Source: Siphonodentalium dalli
Taxonomy: Eukaryota; Mollusca; Scaphopoda; Gadilida; Siphonodentaliidae
Reading direction: 5' to 3'
Assembly: GCA_032622095.1 (NCBI GenBank)
Contig: CP136063.1
Coordinates: 6,615,814 to 6,679,813, forward strand
DNA length: 64,000 bases
Position 1 is the stretch's first letter, and each line of letters begins with the position of its first letter. Below, in pieces: positions 34,915 through 47,620 of the stretch. Position numbers and translations under genes: made by a program. The notes under the pieces are model-generated. The model worked only from the letters and a program-made list of their open reading frames with translations, was not told where the DNA came from and searched no databases.

Positions 34915-36934
34915 TGAACTTTTGATCGCAATAATCGTATGTGTGGTTATTTAATTTGAAGCATGACATAATGTACAGTGCTAAATAGTCGACAGGGACT
35001 GAATCCTAACTCATATATGTAGTTTAACTTTTGGCAAATATTGCAAATAACAGTGCGAACAACGCGCGAAATACACAAATTTACAGCTACCGTAGGCATA
35101 TGTCTCATCAAACTTATTTTACTTTCGACAGAGATGGTAGGTGTACATAAAATAATGTCTCCACTTTAGCTTATTAATACGTACAGTTTGTCACTGAGCT
35201 ATCCATTGGTTTGTACACACAACACGCTTGTTTTTGCCAATTTCAACCAACAAAACTGCACACGGACAACCGGATGTCAGTATATAAGCTTACTCTACCT
35301 GCATGCTGGAGCTATCCATTCTAGAGCAGAGCAGTATTTGCATTTTACAATAGAAAATTGTTCTATCGTAGCAATAACAAAATACCTTGCAAGCGCATAT
35401 CCAGGTGTAAGACACCATGCTGCATGTCGTCGTATGAAAATCAAAAGGTTATATCGCACATTAACCCATTTTGTGGGAAATCGATGAAGGTATAGCACCA
35501 CCGTTATCACACTAAAACATGTTTGAGGTTGATGGTAATGTTTACCATAACAGTCGGTAAATATTACCATATCATCTCTGTATTTGACATTTCACTTGCG
35601 AACATTACTTACTATTTGAGTAAAATGATTTGTGTTAGGACCAGATTACACTTTGACATGGGACATGTTGGTCCATATACAGTCTCAAATTTGATATATA
35701 CCAGAATGCACTTCTCCCCACCAGGGGTTGGACAACTAAAAACAATTGATGCTGTTGGGATATAGATTCAGAAGATTATCAACGCGACAGACATTCGCCG
35801 CATGGAACAGTGTTGTGTCTGCAGATTCAAAAGTATAGAACCTGCAGCACTTCGTGATTGATTTTCAATCGCGATTTTAAAGCGTGCGTTAGCGTGATGC
35901 ATAGCTATCTACAACCAATTATCTTCACCAGCCAAACGCTCCAAAACAAAAATATGTCGCAAAGTGTTCATACTTTCCTGTAGTAACAATTTGTATTCGG
36001 TTCATATAATACGGTAGATTGTATTGGGAAATGATATCTCACTGGATACGTATAACATTTTTTGTAAAATTGGATGAATATAATGCCTTATACTACTGAG
36101 CTAGCTAGCATATGCAGTAGCTATTAACTTCTGAATGGTTACTTTATTTGTCAATGCATTGTAATTTCCATTTCGCAGTGTTGAATTTGACCACCCGTGA
36201 TGACGTAGCTTACTCTAGTCACTCACTTACCTGGAAACTCCTAATACATGTATGTGGTAGACAATATTCCTATCAGTTAGCATTTGAAACATATCGTTTT
36301 TTATTTTTCATTAAAACAGGTGCTGAAACTGGTTAAACCGTCATTTGGAATACATGTGATAAGTTTCCAGTGGAATGAGCAATATATGTAGGGTGTTATG
36401 CCGTTTTCGGACCAAATTTAGTAAAATGTTGTGAGAAAACAAATATTTGTTTTTCAGGTCTGTGGGTGGTGGGTCCCAGAAAATGCCAGATTAAAAAAAA
36501 CGGCATACATTCCTGTAAATTTTTTACTACCCCGCCCCATCGCTGTTTAATATCCATTGTGTAGCTGATAGATCAAAATAAAAATATTTACTTCTTTCTG
36601 TCTTGTTGACGGAGGTGACTGTCAGTTGAAAATTTAACCACTGTCGTGAAATTGGATATTTTCAACTGTTGGAATCTTGAGGTACAAATGTTCAACCCAA
36701 GAGGGATTTGGATACTTCGGTTTCTTGTCTGGATAAGGGGGTGCAGTTGGAAATAACATGTAACTGCTATACATGCCCTGGTAAATATATATACTAGCAG
36801 CCAGCAACCCTATCAACTGTGGAGGTCCCGCTTGCTCGGATGATAAGGTGCATCGATTGAGGATATATTTCTAAGTCTTTTTAAAATGTCGCTGTATGAT
36901 ACAAAACAGTGATTGAATGTGTGTCTGTTTTCTG
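34915..36934. other. No confident gene
   Basis: Short frames only. 36385-36540 (gtgggtcccag ... catacattcctgtaaatttt) is a diverged relative of 38580-38770 (gtgggtcccaa ... catacgtgcctgaaatattt), so it is probably another old dispersed repeat. If the 30105/38027 gene model is right this is intron. Confidence 0.5.
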
Positions 36935-36938
36935 TTAA

Positions 36939-37340
36939 CCCTTTACCCAACAAAACGGCCAAAAACGCCCAAATAAAGCTTCAACAGCCTAAAATATCTT
37001 CGGTCTGTCTCAATAAAACCATACAAATATGGATATCATTGGAACCGGTTCATTGACCACATTGTGATGGTTACAATTATGCCCTGTGCCAATGCATTCT
37101 ATTATATATGCGAGTCGACCATGGGTCGCCTCGCATATATAAGAGAATGCATTGGCCTAAAAAAAAATCTTTTTTTAACACTTTTTACCATTCTTTAACA
37201 ATTTAAAAAAAATTTGACAATTTTATCATTTTTAATATGTGTTAAGCCAATGCATTCTCTTATATATGCGAGGCGACCTATGGTCGACTCGCATATATAA
37301 GAGAATGCATTGGCACAGGGCCGTTCTGTTGGGTAAAGGG
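36939..37340. mobile_element. 402-bp piggyBac-type MITE, second copy, opposite orientation
   Basis: TTAA at 36935-36938 and 37341-37344, ends ccctttacccaaca and tgttgggtaaaggg. Carries the same two ccaatgcattct... hairpins as 17320-17710 but inverted, with a T/A-rich spacer. Single-base differences in the hairpin stems show the copies are distinct insertions. Confidence 0.9.
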
Positions 37341-38026
37341 TTAAAACAAACAAGTCATTGATGCTATACCCCCTTGTATTGAAGCAGAACGCCAACAGTG
37401 ATATGGCGCCATACCCATTGTAGAACAAGTTGAATCCAAATCTGTTTGAAGAAGAAATATATACTGTTGACGAAAATGATAGTGAAAAATAACAGCATTG
37501 GTGGTGGCTATTGCCAAAATCGACCGCTACCTACCAGTGACTTTATTCAAGAAATTAACGATTTGGTAAAGCGAGCCCTGCGGCTATGTCCTAACATATG
37601 TTCCAACATTGTTGGTGTTAAAATGTCTACATCATACCATAATTCTACTTCATAGGCAAAAGTGCCATTTGGAGCCGAAACATTTATTGTTTATGCTGAA
37701 ATATCGCTCTTTTTCACAAACATATTATTATCAAACATTATCATTCAAACAGATATTGCAATAATGCCGATATACTTAATCCATATTACGGTGTATAGTT
37801 ATCTGACAAGGATATTAATGAAGAAGTTATCAGACATTTTGAAACAAAACAACTAATTGAATGTCGTCTGCTCATTGATACAAAACAAGATATTGGCGTT
37901 TATGACGGCTACAGTTATAACGTACACATACTGTGATGACGTAGTACTCTAACTGCGAATGCAGTCGCTACAATATAATCATGAAACCTTCCGAAAGCAT
38001 ATGTCGTTTATTATTATTAATTACAG

Positions 38027-38355
38027 GATACATGGCCCCTATACAGCACTGGGTCGGGTCATACATGGAGGAGGGAGCAGCCCAGGCACAAGAGACGTGG
38101 GACATCAAATTCAATCGAGACGGCAGCATACAGGGAACCGGCATAGATGTTGACTGGTGTGATTACATAATTACTGGGAACTGGAACGGACACCTGGTGG
38201 AATATACCCAACGGTGCACTGGAAGCAAGAATGATATATATCGTGGTGAAATGACCATTGATACCACCATGGGGAGGATGATAGGATGGTGGTGTGAACC
38301 GCCGAAATGCTTGGCCAAAGACCAGCACAGTCAGTCGATGACAATGGAGTTTTGA
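38027..38355 (+). CDS. Terminal exon of a secreted W/G-rich domain protein
   Basis: Follows a good acceptor (ttattattattaattacag, to 38026) in phase 1 and runs 109 codons to TGA. The product has the look of a small beta-barrel: HWVGSY near the start, DGSIQGTGIDVDW, then YIITGNWNGHLVEY, YRGEM and GRMIGWWCEPP, with four cysteines. I do not recognise a named family. It could be the second exon of the PAN-like gene at 30105 (same strand, matching phase 1; joint product 211 residues if the insert there is ignored). Alternatively it is an intronless 124-residue protein starting at 37981, since MKPSESICRLLLLITG also resembles a signal peptide. Codon content and tryptophan/cysteine use make chance unlikely. 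Confidence 0.6.
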
Positions 38356-40136
38356 AAACCTGTTTGGAATGTATTTGTCATATTTTGATATGTTTACATC
38401 CATTGGTTGGCTAAGTTTGAAACCGTTTTTTCTATTTCCAAGAATAGTACATATTACAAAAAAAAACGTTCTACAACATATAGAATGAAACAAATACAGG
38501 ACAAAACCGAAAGTGGCATAGTCAAAGAAGAGGCATTTTATCGCTATACAAGACGGTACAAAGACATAAATTCATAGACAGCTGTTTACAGTGAATTTCC
38601 CCCTGCAAATTTATGTTGTGGTGTTAAAATGGGGTGGGGGTGGGTGTCACAAAATGAGCGGAAAAACTGCCAACAACGGAAAACAATTTGGACGCGTGGG
38701 TGGGTGGGTCCCAACAAGGGTCAAAAGTTAAAAATCAGCATACGTGCCTGAAATATTTTTTCGACCCCCCCCTGGATATCTTGGGAGGTAACTAACATGT
38801 TCGATTTCATATATTCAGGATTAAAATTCCAATGAACAGGAACTTACCGCTGGTTATTGTTGGTGTGTGCAATTTTATTAAATAATGAACTGATTGACAG
38901 TTTTGCTAGAAATTGGCACGGACGAGAGTGACCAGTAGTTAGCGAGTTTTGAGAAGCAGTGACACACTGGTTGATTGAGGCAATAGTTACCTACTGTCAT
39001 CAACGGTATTCATGGGTGGACAACAATCTTCCCGTGCAACAGTCAATCGCCTAACGGCACCACTGTCATCAACTCGCTCTCAGTTATTTACGGCTCATGA
39101 ATATAAGTAAATATCGTACCCGTCGTCTCAATCATTAATTACAGGATACAGTCAAAGAAGAGGCATTTTATCGCTATACAAGACGGTACAAAGACGATAG
39201 GCATAAACAGTAAAGGAGAGAAAACTGCAGAGAATGTACATAACCCACTTATTGAGCCACATATATAATTAACTGACATATTTGTTCCACAGATTGTTGT
39301 ATTTATTAATTTTACATTTGACATCTAAACAACACGTGATTGGTGTGAATGATTCTTTATAAACACGATTCCATCAGTCGGTATTCGGTATAACCTGTAA
39401 TGGGACATTCCACTTATCTGGAGCTTTACTTGTGATGTTTTAGGGACAATACTTTTATATATATATCGTTGTTTGTACAATCAATACATTGACGACATAA
39501 GTCCTGCATTATGATCCGATTGATATTATCATCTTAATTTTTCCGGAATGATCTAATTAACCGTTATATCTTACAGACTTAGTATTTATTTTGTAATAAA
39601 TCCAAACGACATTATATTACCTTCGTCGTTTATCAAACCGTGTACAAATCTTATTTCATAGGGCTCGAATTCGTCTATAAATTTACCCCCATTTGTAATG
39701 ATATAATTGTGTTCTATCGAACAACAATAGCGTGTTCAACGTGTGTACGGGCACATATTCTCCATCATGGTGATTGTGACATTAGCAGATGATTCCAGTA
39801 GGACGGTTATAATGCTATTGCATATTTCAGTTATTATAGTTCACATGGACAATATGTGAACCATAATTTAGGAATATGTTATGAGTTCCTCAACACAGAG
39901 GTACATGTCTGACCTTCAATTAAAAGTATTCTAAGCTAAGGTATTTTCATCGATTCCATATATTATTTTCGATTTAATATTTTGCATCCTCCTTTTTCAT
40001 TTTTTGTTTTTTCGCAAATGAAAATAAGTCAAGTTGGGAGACAGTTTGGTTCACGTTGTGGTAGCAATCTACCCATTTCAGCAACCAAGACTATATCCAC
40101 GACCTTATATATGTCACACCCGTTCTCGTACTAAAT
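38356..40136. other. 3' flank and unassigned DNA with a local duplication
   Basis: gtcaaagaagaggcatttta and tcgctatacaagacggtaca occur at about 38520-38560 and again at 39151-39190. In the second copy they are fused directly to attaattacaggata, the acceptor sequence of the 38027 exon, as if the exon had been deleted from a duplicate. No other gene seen. Confidence 0.55.
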
Positions 40137-41599
40137 ATGTCTACATATGCACATGCACATATTGAACGAAACAAAATCAGTATGTTATTTAAATACTACT
40201 ATGAACCAACTGAAACATACTCAATTCAGGAGCCTTCATTCGGGAGCTTGTTGCACATTTTGAACGGACCCACTTTGGAACCTGTATTCCGCATGCCGCC
40301 TAATTATCATACGCCTGCACTGTGCGATCCATTTGTATGAACCCATGTGTATGCATGCACATATGGAACGCAACAATCAAAATATTGTACTTTATCTATA
40401 CTGAATCATGCTCAATTCTGGAGACTTTATTTAGCGGGGACTGGTCTACAGCCCCTTTCTGCGCATCGCGCACACTATATGATCTTAAACTGCGTGAACT
40501 TCGCGCACACATATATGGAGCTTGCAGCACATTTTAAACGGACCCCGTAGGAACCTGTATTCAGCATGCAGCCTAATGACCACACGCCCTGCACTGCGCG
40601 GCCCATTTGTATGAACACTTTATTTCAATAAAACTGTATTTTTGCCCCCACCATCATCTCCTCAACCCACTTATATGCATGCACATATGGAACGCAACAA
40701 TCAAGATATTTTACTTTATCTATAGGGCCTACTAACTGAAACAGGCTCTATTCGGAACCTTTATTTAGCGGGGGAGAGGTATACAGCCCCTTAGTGAGCT
40801 TCGCGCACATTATATGAATTTAAACTGCGTGCGCTTCGCGCACATTGTGATCTTTTAAAGTATTGTTTACACTGTAGGCCATATTATTAGGCCTGTCCCG
40901 GGAATGTGATTTTTCTAACTCAGTTTGTCGAATTTACTGAGTCCACGGTACCCACTGGCGGGAGGCCAGACTGTCCATTCGCCATCTTCCGTGTATACCG
41001 GCACTCCTTCGATACTACATTCAATGCACAACTTTCGTATCAAATACAGCATTATTTACTTATATTTAAACCCAACTGGCAAATTAAAATACGATATTAG
41101 CACCCATGCCCAACGACGAACGTTGAGTCTTGACTCTGCACCCCACTACATCCACCCATTCCCAACGACGGTAGAACGTTCGAGTCTCGACTACACCCCA
41201 CTATACAAGCACTTCCCCGACAAAATCAACATCCGTTATCTAAATTCACAATGAACCTGAACTGACACGTTCATTTAGCGCTTATTTCCAACAACGCTTT
41301 GGTTGAGCGCATGGAAGTTTCGCCTACAATAGCAAAGCAAGTGTTGTGCTGCGTTCGACGTCAATGACGTCATTTGGACAAACGTCATAAGAAATAGTGT
41401 CTACTTGAGTGCAGATACTGCATTTGGGGACCATTTTAGATCTCAGGTTTGCTTGGACCAATCGGTGTGAAATTTGGTGAGTCACCTGTTATGACACACT
41501 ATAGGCCGTGGTACAAATTTGGGCCACATTGGACGAATGGTTAAACAGTTATAAACGCGCCAAAAGCGTGACCGAGTTATACACCCACACACACAGATA

Positions 41600-41638
<39 letters not shown>

Positions 41639-41655
41639 GACGGTTTTACATATAT
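40137..41655 (+). repeat. Dispersed ~1.7-kb repeat unit, copy 1 (5' truncated)
   Basis: Shares order and sequence with 41656-43430: tctacatatgcacatgcaca, cattcgggagcttgttgcac, cggtacccactggcgggagg, cttgagtgcagatactgcat, gcgccaaaagcgtgaccgag, then a CA microsatellite and cgacggttttacatatatag. An internal ~320-bp subrepeat (gcacatatggaacgcaacaa ... ctttatttagcgggg) occurs twice per unit. Several short frames exist but none is conserved as protein. Confidence 0.85.
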
Positions 41656-43430
41656 AGACTAGGGGTTTGCCCGTAACAAAATGACGGGTATATAAATGTT
41701 CTTTGTTATTTTCTAGTGTCCGCATTCATGGACACATGTAATGGTCATGCTTCTCTTTTTTGTTACTGGATGCGCGTTCGAACACTTTATTTCACTAAAA
41801 CTGTATTTCTACACACCCAGTCTACATATGCACATGCACATATTGAACGAAACAAAATCAGTATATTATTTAAATACTACTATGCACCAACTGAATCATA
41901 CTCAATTCAGGAGCCCTCATTCGGGAGCTTGTTGCACATTTTGAACGGACCCACTTTGGAACCTGTATTCCGCATGCCGCCTAATTATCACACGCCTGCA
42001 CTGTGCGGTCCATTTGTATGAACACTTTTCAATAAAATTGTATTTTTTAACCCCACTTCCATATCCCCAACACATGTATATGCATGCACATATGGAACGC
42101 AACAATCAAAATATTGTACTTTATCTATACTGAAACAGGCTCAATTCCGGAGACTTTATTTAGCGTGGAGGGGTCTACATCCCCTTTCTGCGCTTCGCGC
42201 ACATTATATGATCTTACACTGCGTGAGCTTCGCGCACATATAGGGAGCTTTCAGCACATTTTAAACGGACCCCCTTTGGAACCTGTATTCAGCATGCAGC
42301 CTAATGATCACACGCCCTGCACTGCGCGGCCCATTTGCATAAACACTTTATTTCAATAAAACTGTATCTTTGCCCACCATCATATCCCCAAGCCACGTAT
42401 ACGCATGCACATATGGACCGCAACAATCAAGATTTTTTACTTTATCTATAGGGCCTACTAACTGAAACAGGCTCTATTCGGAACCTTTATTTAGCGGGGG
42501 AGGGGTCTGCAGCCCCTTTGTGAGCTTCGTGCACATTATATGAATTTGAACTGCGTGCGCTTCGCGCACATTGTGATATTTTAAACAGTTATTCTTTTAT
42601 CAGATTTGCACTCAACCGAAAGATTACAAGAACATTAACTAGCTTCGTCAGTAATGTTTACACTGTAGACCATATTATTAGGCCTGTCCAGCGATGTATA
42701 TATATATCTCTCGTTTACGTCCATGGCATGTCTCGGGAATGTGATTTTTCTAACTGAGTTTTGCGAATTCACTGAGTTCACGGTACCCACTGGCGGGAGG
42801 TCAGACTGTCCATTCGCCATCTTCCGTGTATACCGGTACTCCTTCGATACCACACTCAATGCACAACTTTCGTATCAAAGACATAATTCTTTACTTATGT
42901 TCAAAACCAACTGCCAAATTAAAATACCATATTAGCACCCATTGCCAACGACGAACGTTCGAGTCTTGGATCTGCACACCACTACATCCACCCATTCCCA
43001 ACGACGGTAGAACGTTCGAGTCTTGACTCTACACCCCACTATACATGCACTTCCGCGACAAAATCAACATTCGTTACCTAAATTCACACTGAACCTGAAC
43101 TGACACATTAATTTAGCGCCTATTTCCGACAACTCTTTGGAAGTTTCGCCTACAAAGTGTTGGTTTGCGTTCGACGTCAAAGACGTCATTTGGACAAACG
43201 TCATAAGAAATAGTGTCTACTTGAGTGCAAATACTGCAATTGGGGACCATGTTAGATCTCAGGTTTGCTTGGACCAATCGGAGTGAAATTTGGCGAGTCA
43301 CCTTCTATGACACACTATAGGCCGTGGTACATTGTTAAAAAGTTATAAACGCGCCAAAAGCGTGACCGAGTTATACACACACACACACACGCACACACAC
43401 ACACATACGACGGGTTATATATATAGACTA
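41656..43430 (+). repeat. Dispersed ~1.7-kb repeat unit, copy 2
   Basis: Starts near aaaatgacgggtatataaat and ends in (CA)n plus acgacgggttatatatatag. Largely co-linear with copy 1 at an offset of 1681 bp, rising to about 1830 bp after a small insertion (ttatcagatttgcactcaac) near 42600. Confidence 0.85.
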
Positions 43431-43997
43431 GAAGGTGACCCGACTTCGTCCGGGCTTTGACCTTTAATTGTCCATTTTGAAGGTCAATGTTAAGTGGGGT
43501 AACGATTTGACCAGTCCAAAACACTGCTCGGACAAAAGTACCGGACACAAGTACCGGACAAAAGTACCCGTCGAAATCCATCCGGTTTTACCCGATTTGA
43601 CCTCGAATTGATCATGTTGAAGGTCAAGGTCAGGTCGGGGTCACGACTCGACCCGTCCAATACACTCGGTGGACAAAAGTAACCATACGTATCAAATTTC
43701 GTCAAATCCCATAAAAATTCGCGTTTTTGACCTTGAATTGACCCGATTTCAAGGTCACGTCGCACAGGCAAATGCATTGGCTTATGAGACTCTCCATACG
43801 AAAGTACCCCCACATACCAAGTTTCATCAAAATCCCGTGATATTCGTGCGTTTGACCTTCAAATGACCCAAGGTCACGTCGCACGGGCAAATTAATAGGC
43901 CTCTGTCACTCCCCGGCCGAAAATACCCCCACGAACCAAGTTTCATCGAAATCGGCTTGGCCGTTTTCGAGTCCATTGGAAACAGACAGACACACAA

Positions 43998-44029
<32 letters not shown>

Positions 44030-44060
44030 ACAGACAGATCTTCCAAAATATATAATAGAC
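43431..44060 (+). repeat. Second repeat family with CA-rich 3' tail
   Basis: Three diverged internal segments, each tgaccttgaattgaccc-like followed by aaggtcacgtcgcac or aaggtcaaggtcaggtc, then ccaagtttcatcgaaatcgg, ttggccgttttcgagtccat, (CA)n and an AT-rich end. Such 'tttcatcgaaatcgg ... gttttcgagtc' tails are common at 3' ends of invertebrate non-LTR elements; the assignment here is only by resemblance. Confidence 0.6.
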
Positions 44061-44287
44061 AAAATGACGGGTATATAAATGTCCTTCGTTACTTTCTGGT
44101 CTCCGCGGCCATGAACACATTATCATTTTTATATTAGCAATGGATTGGTCATACTTCTCTTTCACCGGAGGCGCGTGGGAACACTTTATTGAAATAAAAC
44201 TGTACTCCCACCCTACCCCACATACATGCATGCACATTTGGAACGCAACAAAAGCAACAGTATACAGTTGTCGCCCGTTGTCGAGGG

Positions 44288-44392
44288 GGACATTGAGATT
44301 TGTCACCCGCTCGAGAACGGAATGTCTCCCGAGGAGCGAAGCTCCGAGGGAGACATTCAGTTCTCGAGCGGGTGTCAAATCTCAATGTCTCC
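44288..44392. repeat. Inverted repeat, ~45-bp arms
   Basis: gacattgagatttgtcaccc and gctcgagaacggaatgtctc pair with the mirrored right arm (gagacattcagttctcgagc; gggtgtcaaatctcaatgtc) around gaggagcgaagctcc. GC-richer than its surroundings. Confidence 0.9.
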
Positions 44393-44469
44393 CGAGAAGA
44401 AGGGCAACAACTGTTTTGTTATCCGATTATACCACATAAAATATCCTTGCTATCCACACGCGCGATGTT

Positions 44470-44945
44470 GCACTGAGTCATGAGTGCTTTCTTTCCCGAT
44501 TATGTATATTTTCAGTAACTACTTATCGTCCCATAGGATTTCTGTTCAATAAACGATAGTCAAGCTTTTAGGCGTTTGATAATCCGCGTTTATTTACGAT
44601 CATGTTGGTGGTCAAATCGTCAATATCGGTCAATGCAATGTAAACCAATAAGCCATATAGGTATGTTCTCGTCTTCTGCGAGGCATATTCAATGTCGTCT
44701 TGTGCGCGCAATTTACTCGCGGTGTTAATTTCATAACGGTCTTCCCCGAAAGCTATTGGGAAGTTGTCAATTTCATTAATGTACATTCATAATTCACATG
44801 TGTCGGTGCTCATGGCGATCCTCACATAAAATACTTCTATGATCACATTGCAGACATCGCGGAAGATAAGCGTACAGTACCATTCATTCGCGACAAACGT
44901 ATGTATTACGTTGTCTACCAGCGAACATGTATAACCAACCAACCT
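44470..44945 (+). repeat. Dispersed ~460-bp repeat, copy 2
   Basis: Same order as 27160-27620 (gattatgtatattttcagta; caatgcaatgtaaaccaata; tattgggaagttgtcaattt; tattacgttgtctaccagcg). Same orientation. Confidence 0.8.
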
Positions 44946-45220
44946 AAAGGGATCCTCTCTTTCAATATTGCATCATAATGTCGACATGAACACATTGAAT
45001 CACCGAGGTGTTGCGATGTAAAAAGTAAATAATAACGCTTGTCCGATAAAAGTATCAACTTAAAACTTAAGAATATACGTGTTCACTAAATATATGCAAA
45101 TTAGCAAACACCACAACTGGTGTGTTTTGCGAATCCGTGAGGTATATAAGATCTATGATTTTATTGTAGATGAGTTACTGCAATGTGTGTTTGGAGATAT
45201 TCTTGCAATATAACATCAGG

Positions 45221-45277
45221 CGGGCGACAAAAACAATGTCTCCCGGGTCAGCGGGCGACAGTGTGATTTGTCGCCCG
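45221..45277. repeat. Short hairpin with cgggcgacaaa stem
   Basis: cgggcgacaaa (45221-45231) pairs perfectly with tttgtcgcccg (45267-45277). The ttgtcgcccg word also opens the region at 44265. Confidence 0.8.
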
Positions 45278-46779
45278 GCACGTGACAGCACATGGACCAA
45301 TCAGAAGGGTGGAAAATAGGGAGGAGGGTAACAAGTTATTTTATTACTGTATTTACTAACTGAAATAGACTCCATTTGGGAGCATTTATTCGGCGGCGAA
45401 AGTGTCCCTTTGTGCGCTATAGCCCTATATGAGCCTATGGCTCGGGAACACTTTTTTTTCACAAAAAACAACTATAGATTCCACTACCACCCACATATAT
45501 GCATGCGCATATGGAATGCAAAAACATCAACTTATAGTTCTTTATTACTATTATATATATTCCAGTAACTGAAACAAAGCCTTCATTCAGCGACCGATTG
45601 GTCTGCAGTCCCTCTGTGCGCTTCGCGAACATGCATTATGATCTTAAACAGGCTCCCTTTGGGAGCTTTTATTCAGAAGCGTATAGGCCTATAGGCCTAA
45701 TACCATGGGCCCTTGTACTACGGCCCATTTGCCCACTTCGCGTCCATCTTTATATTGTATACAACGTTATTTATCAATTTGCCGTCTTCCGTATATGTAC
45801 TCCTTCGATTCCGCACACAATGACTTATTGTACATGCTTACATGATGTGTTCTTTGTTGTGTTATTGTTCATTGGTATCATTATTTGCATAAATGTAGTC
45901 TAAGCTCTCCGTTACATGGAGGAAATAAAGGATTATATATACAACTTTCATAACAAAGAGACAATCCATTACTTATATTCACACTGAAGTGGAATATTAT
46001 AAGACCATTTAGCACCAATTTCTAACGATGGCATATCTAAAACGTTCGAGTCTCGACTCTACACCCATGCACTTCCACGACAAAAGCAACATGCATTAAT
46101 TATATTCACACTCCACCTTGTCTGACAATTAATTTATAGCGCCCATTTTCAACAACGATTTGGTAGAGCGCATAGATATTTCGTCAATACAATAGCAACG
46201 CAAGTTTGGGTTTGCGTACGACGTCAGTCATTTCGACAAACGTCACAAGAAATAGTGTTTACTTGGGTGCAAATACTGCATTGTGGGACCATGTTATATC
46301 TCAGGTTTGCGTGACCAATCAGCGTGAAATTTGGTGAGTCATATTCCAAGACAAAGTATATTCCATGGTACACATTTGGGCCACATTGCAAGCATGGTTG
46401 AAAGGTTATAAACGCGCCAAAAGCATGACCGAGTTATACACACACACACATACACTCACACAGACGACGGGTTTTATATATAGAGATATTGAATACATTG
46501 GGGGGGGGGTAAATAGCGATTGGACCCACATACATGTACATGTACCCTGTTGGATCATATTATGCCATATGATGCGTAGGAAGAGAAGACAACTCGATGA
46601 AGAATCAATTATTTTACAGTGTCATATCATAAATGCAGAGTAGAGTTGTTACCATTGGTACGTTGTTTCGCGAGCAGGTGCAAAGTAAGATTAAGAAATT
46701 ACGATTCGAGTAGATATGTGTGAGAAATGGTGCAAAATTGTGCGTGTCCATTAATTTTGTAGACTAGTAGTAGTAGGGG

Positions 46780-47330
46780 CTGTCACTCTGGAGAACCCCT
46801 GCCCTATGTGCCACTATGGGCCACTCTGGACCATCGATGGCAGGGGGTGGCACATAGTGGCAGTCGAGGAGGTATACCGCCCTCTCCTCGATTGCCGCTC
46901 GGGGCCATGGCCCATGGTGGCATCGAGGTCAGCGGGTGGTCAAGAGTGGCAGCCGAGGAGGGTGCTCCAGAGTGGCAACGAGGGCAGGGGAGCCAGAGAG
47001 TGTCGTCGAAGGTAGGGGGCGGCGCAGGGTGGCATTCGATGGGGTACCGCCCGGTCTTCGGCTGCCAAACTGGGCCATGGCCAATAGTTGCATCGATGGC
47101 ATGGGATGGCTTATAGTGGCAGGGCCAGAGTGTCCAGGGTGGCCCAAAGTAACATCGATGGCAGAGTGGTCCTGAGCGACATCGACTGCCACTCTGGGCT
47201 ATGGCCATCGAGGGTAGGGGTGGCCCTAAGTGACAAGACCAGTGCCCAGGGGTGTGCCTGAGTGACAACGGACACAGGGTGGGCCAGATTCCACACGAGC
47301 CAGGGTGGGCCGGAGTGAAGGAGGTTCACA
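46780..47330. repeat. GC-rich imperfect tandem region
   Basis: Diverged units of about 173 bp (compare 46858 and 47031: gtggcagtcgaggaggtata / gtggcattcgatggggtacc; ggggccatggcccatggtgg / tgggccatggccaatagttg). Open frames occur on both strands because AT-rich stops are absent, not because of coding. A related block lies inverted at 48905-49055. Confidence 0.8.
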
Positions 47331-47334
47331 AACT

Positions 47335-47530
47335 ATTTTGACAGTAAAGTAACACAGTTCGCGAACATTCTGAGTTCTCGGCTTCTAATGACAGTGTGGT
47401 AGGCGAAGGACCCTCCCCTGCACTGTACACAGAAAACCGAGAAAAATGGACGTTCACGAAATGTGTTACTTACCAGTTCATTTTTAACAAAAACGTTGTG
47501 AAATGTGCAACCTTATGTACAAGTCATCTT
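47335..47530 (+). repeat. Dispersed repeat (cacagttcgcgaacat family)
   Basis: agtaacacagttcgcgaaca, tctaatgacagtgtggtagg and tttaacaaaaacg recur at 48540-48690 and 48770-48900. Confidence 0.75.
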
Positions 47531-47620
47531 TACCAGATTTCTGGGTGGCTCAGAAAAGGGCCGTTTTATCTCATGATAACTGGATAAGGTGTATTGAATT
47601 CTGATTCCTCCTCGTTCCCG

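Larger units (their letters stand above)
44061..46480 (+). repeat. Dispersed repeat unit, copy 3 (with nested hairpin repeat)
   Basis: Opens with aaaatgacgggtatataaat like copy 2 and closes with gcgccaaaagcatgaccgag, a CA run and gacgacgggttttatatata. The interior is diverged and carries the 44288-44392 hairpin, the 44470-44945 repeat and the 45221-45277 hairpin, absent from copies 1 and 2. Confidence 0.7.

Noticed and set aside
46804-47329. Several overlapping frames on both strands in the GC-rich block
   Set aside because: Low stop frequency from GC-rich tandem repeats; proline/histidine-rich translations with no domain and no splice sites.
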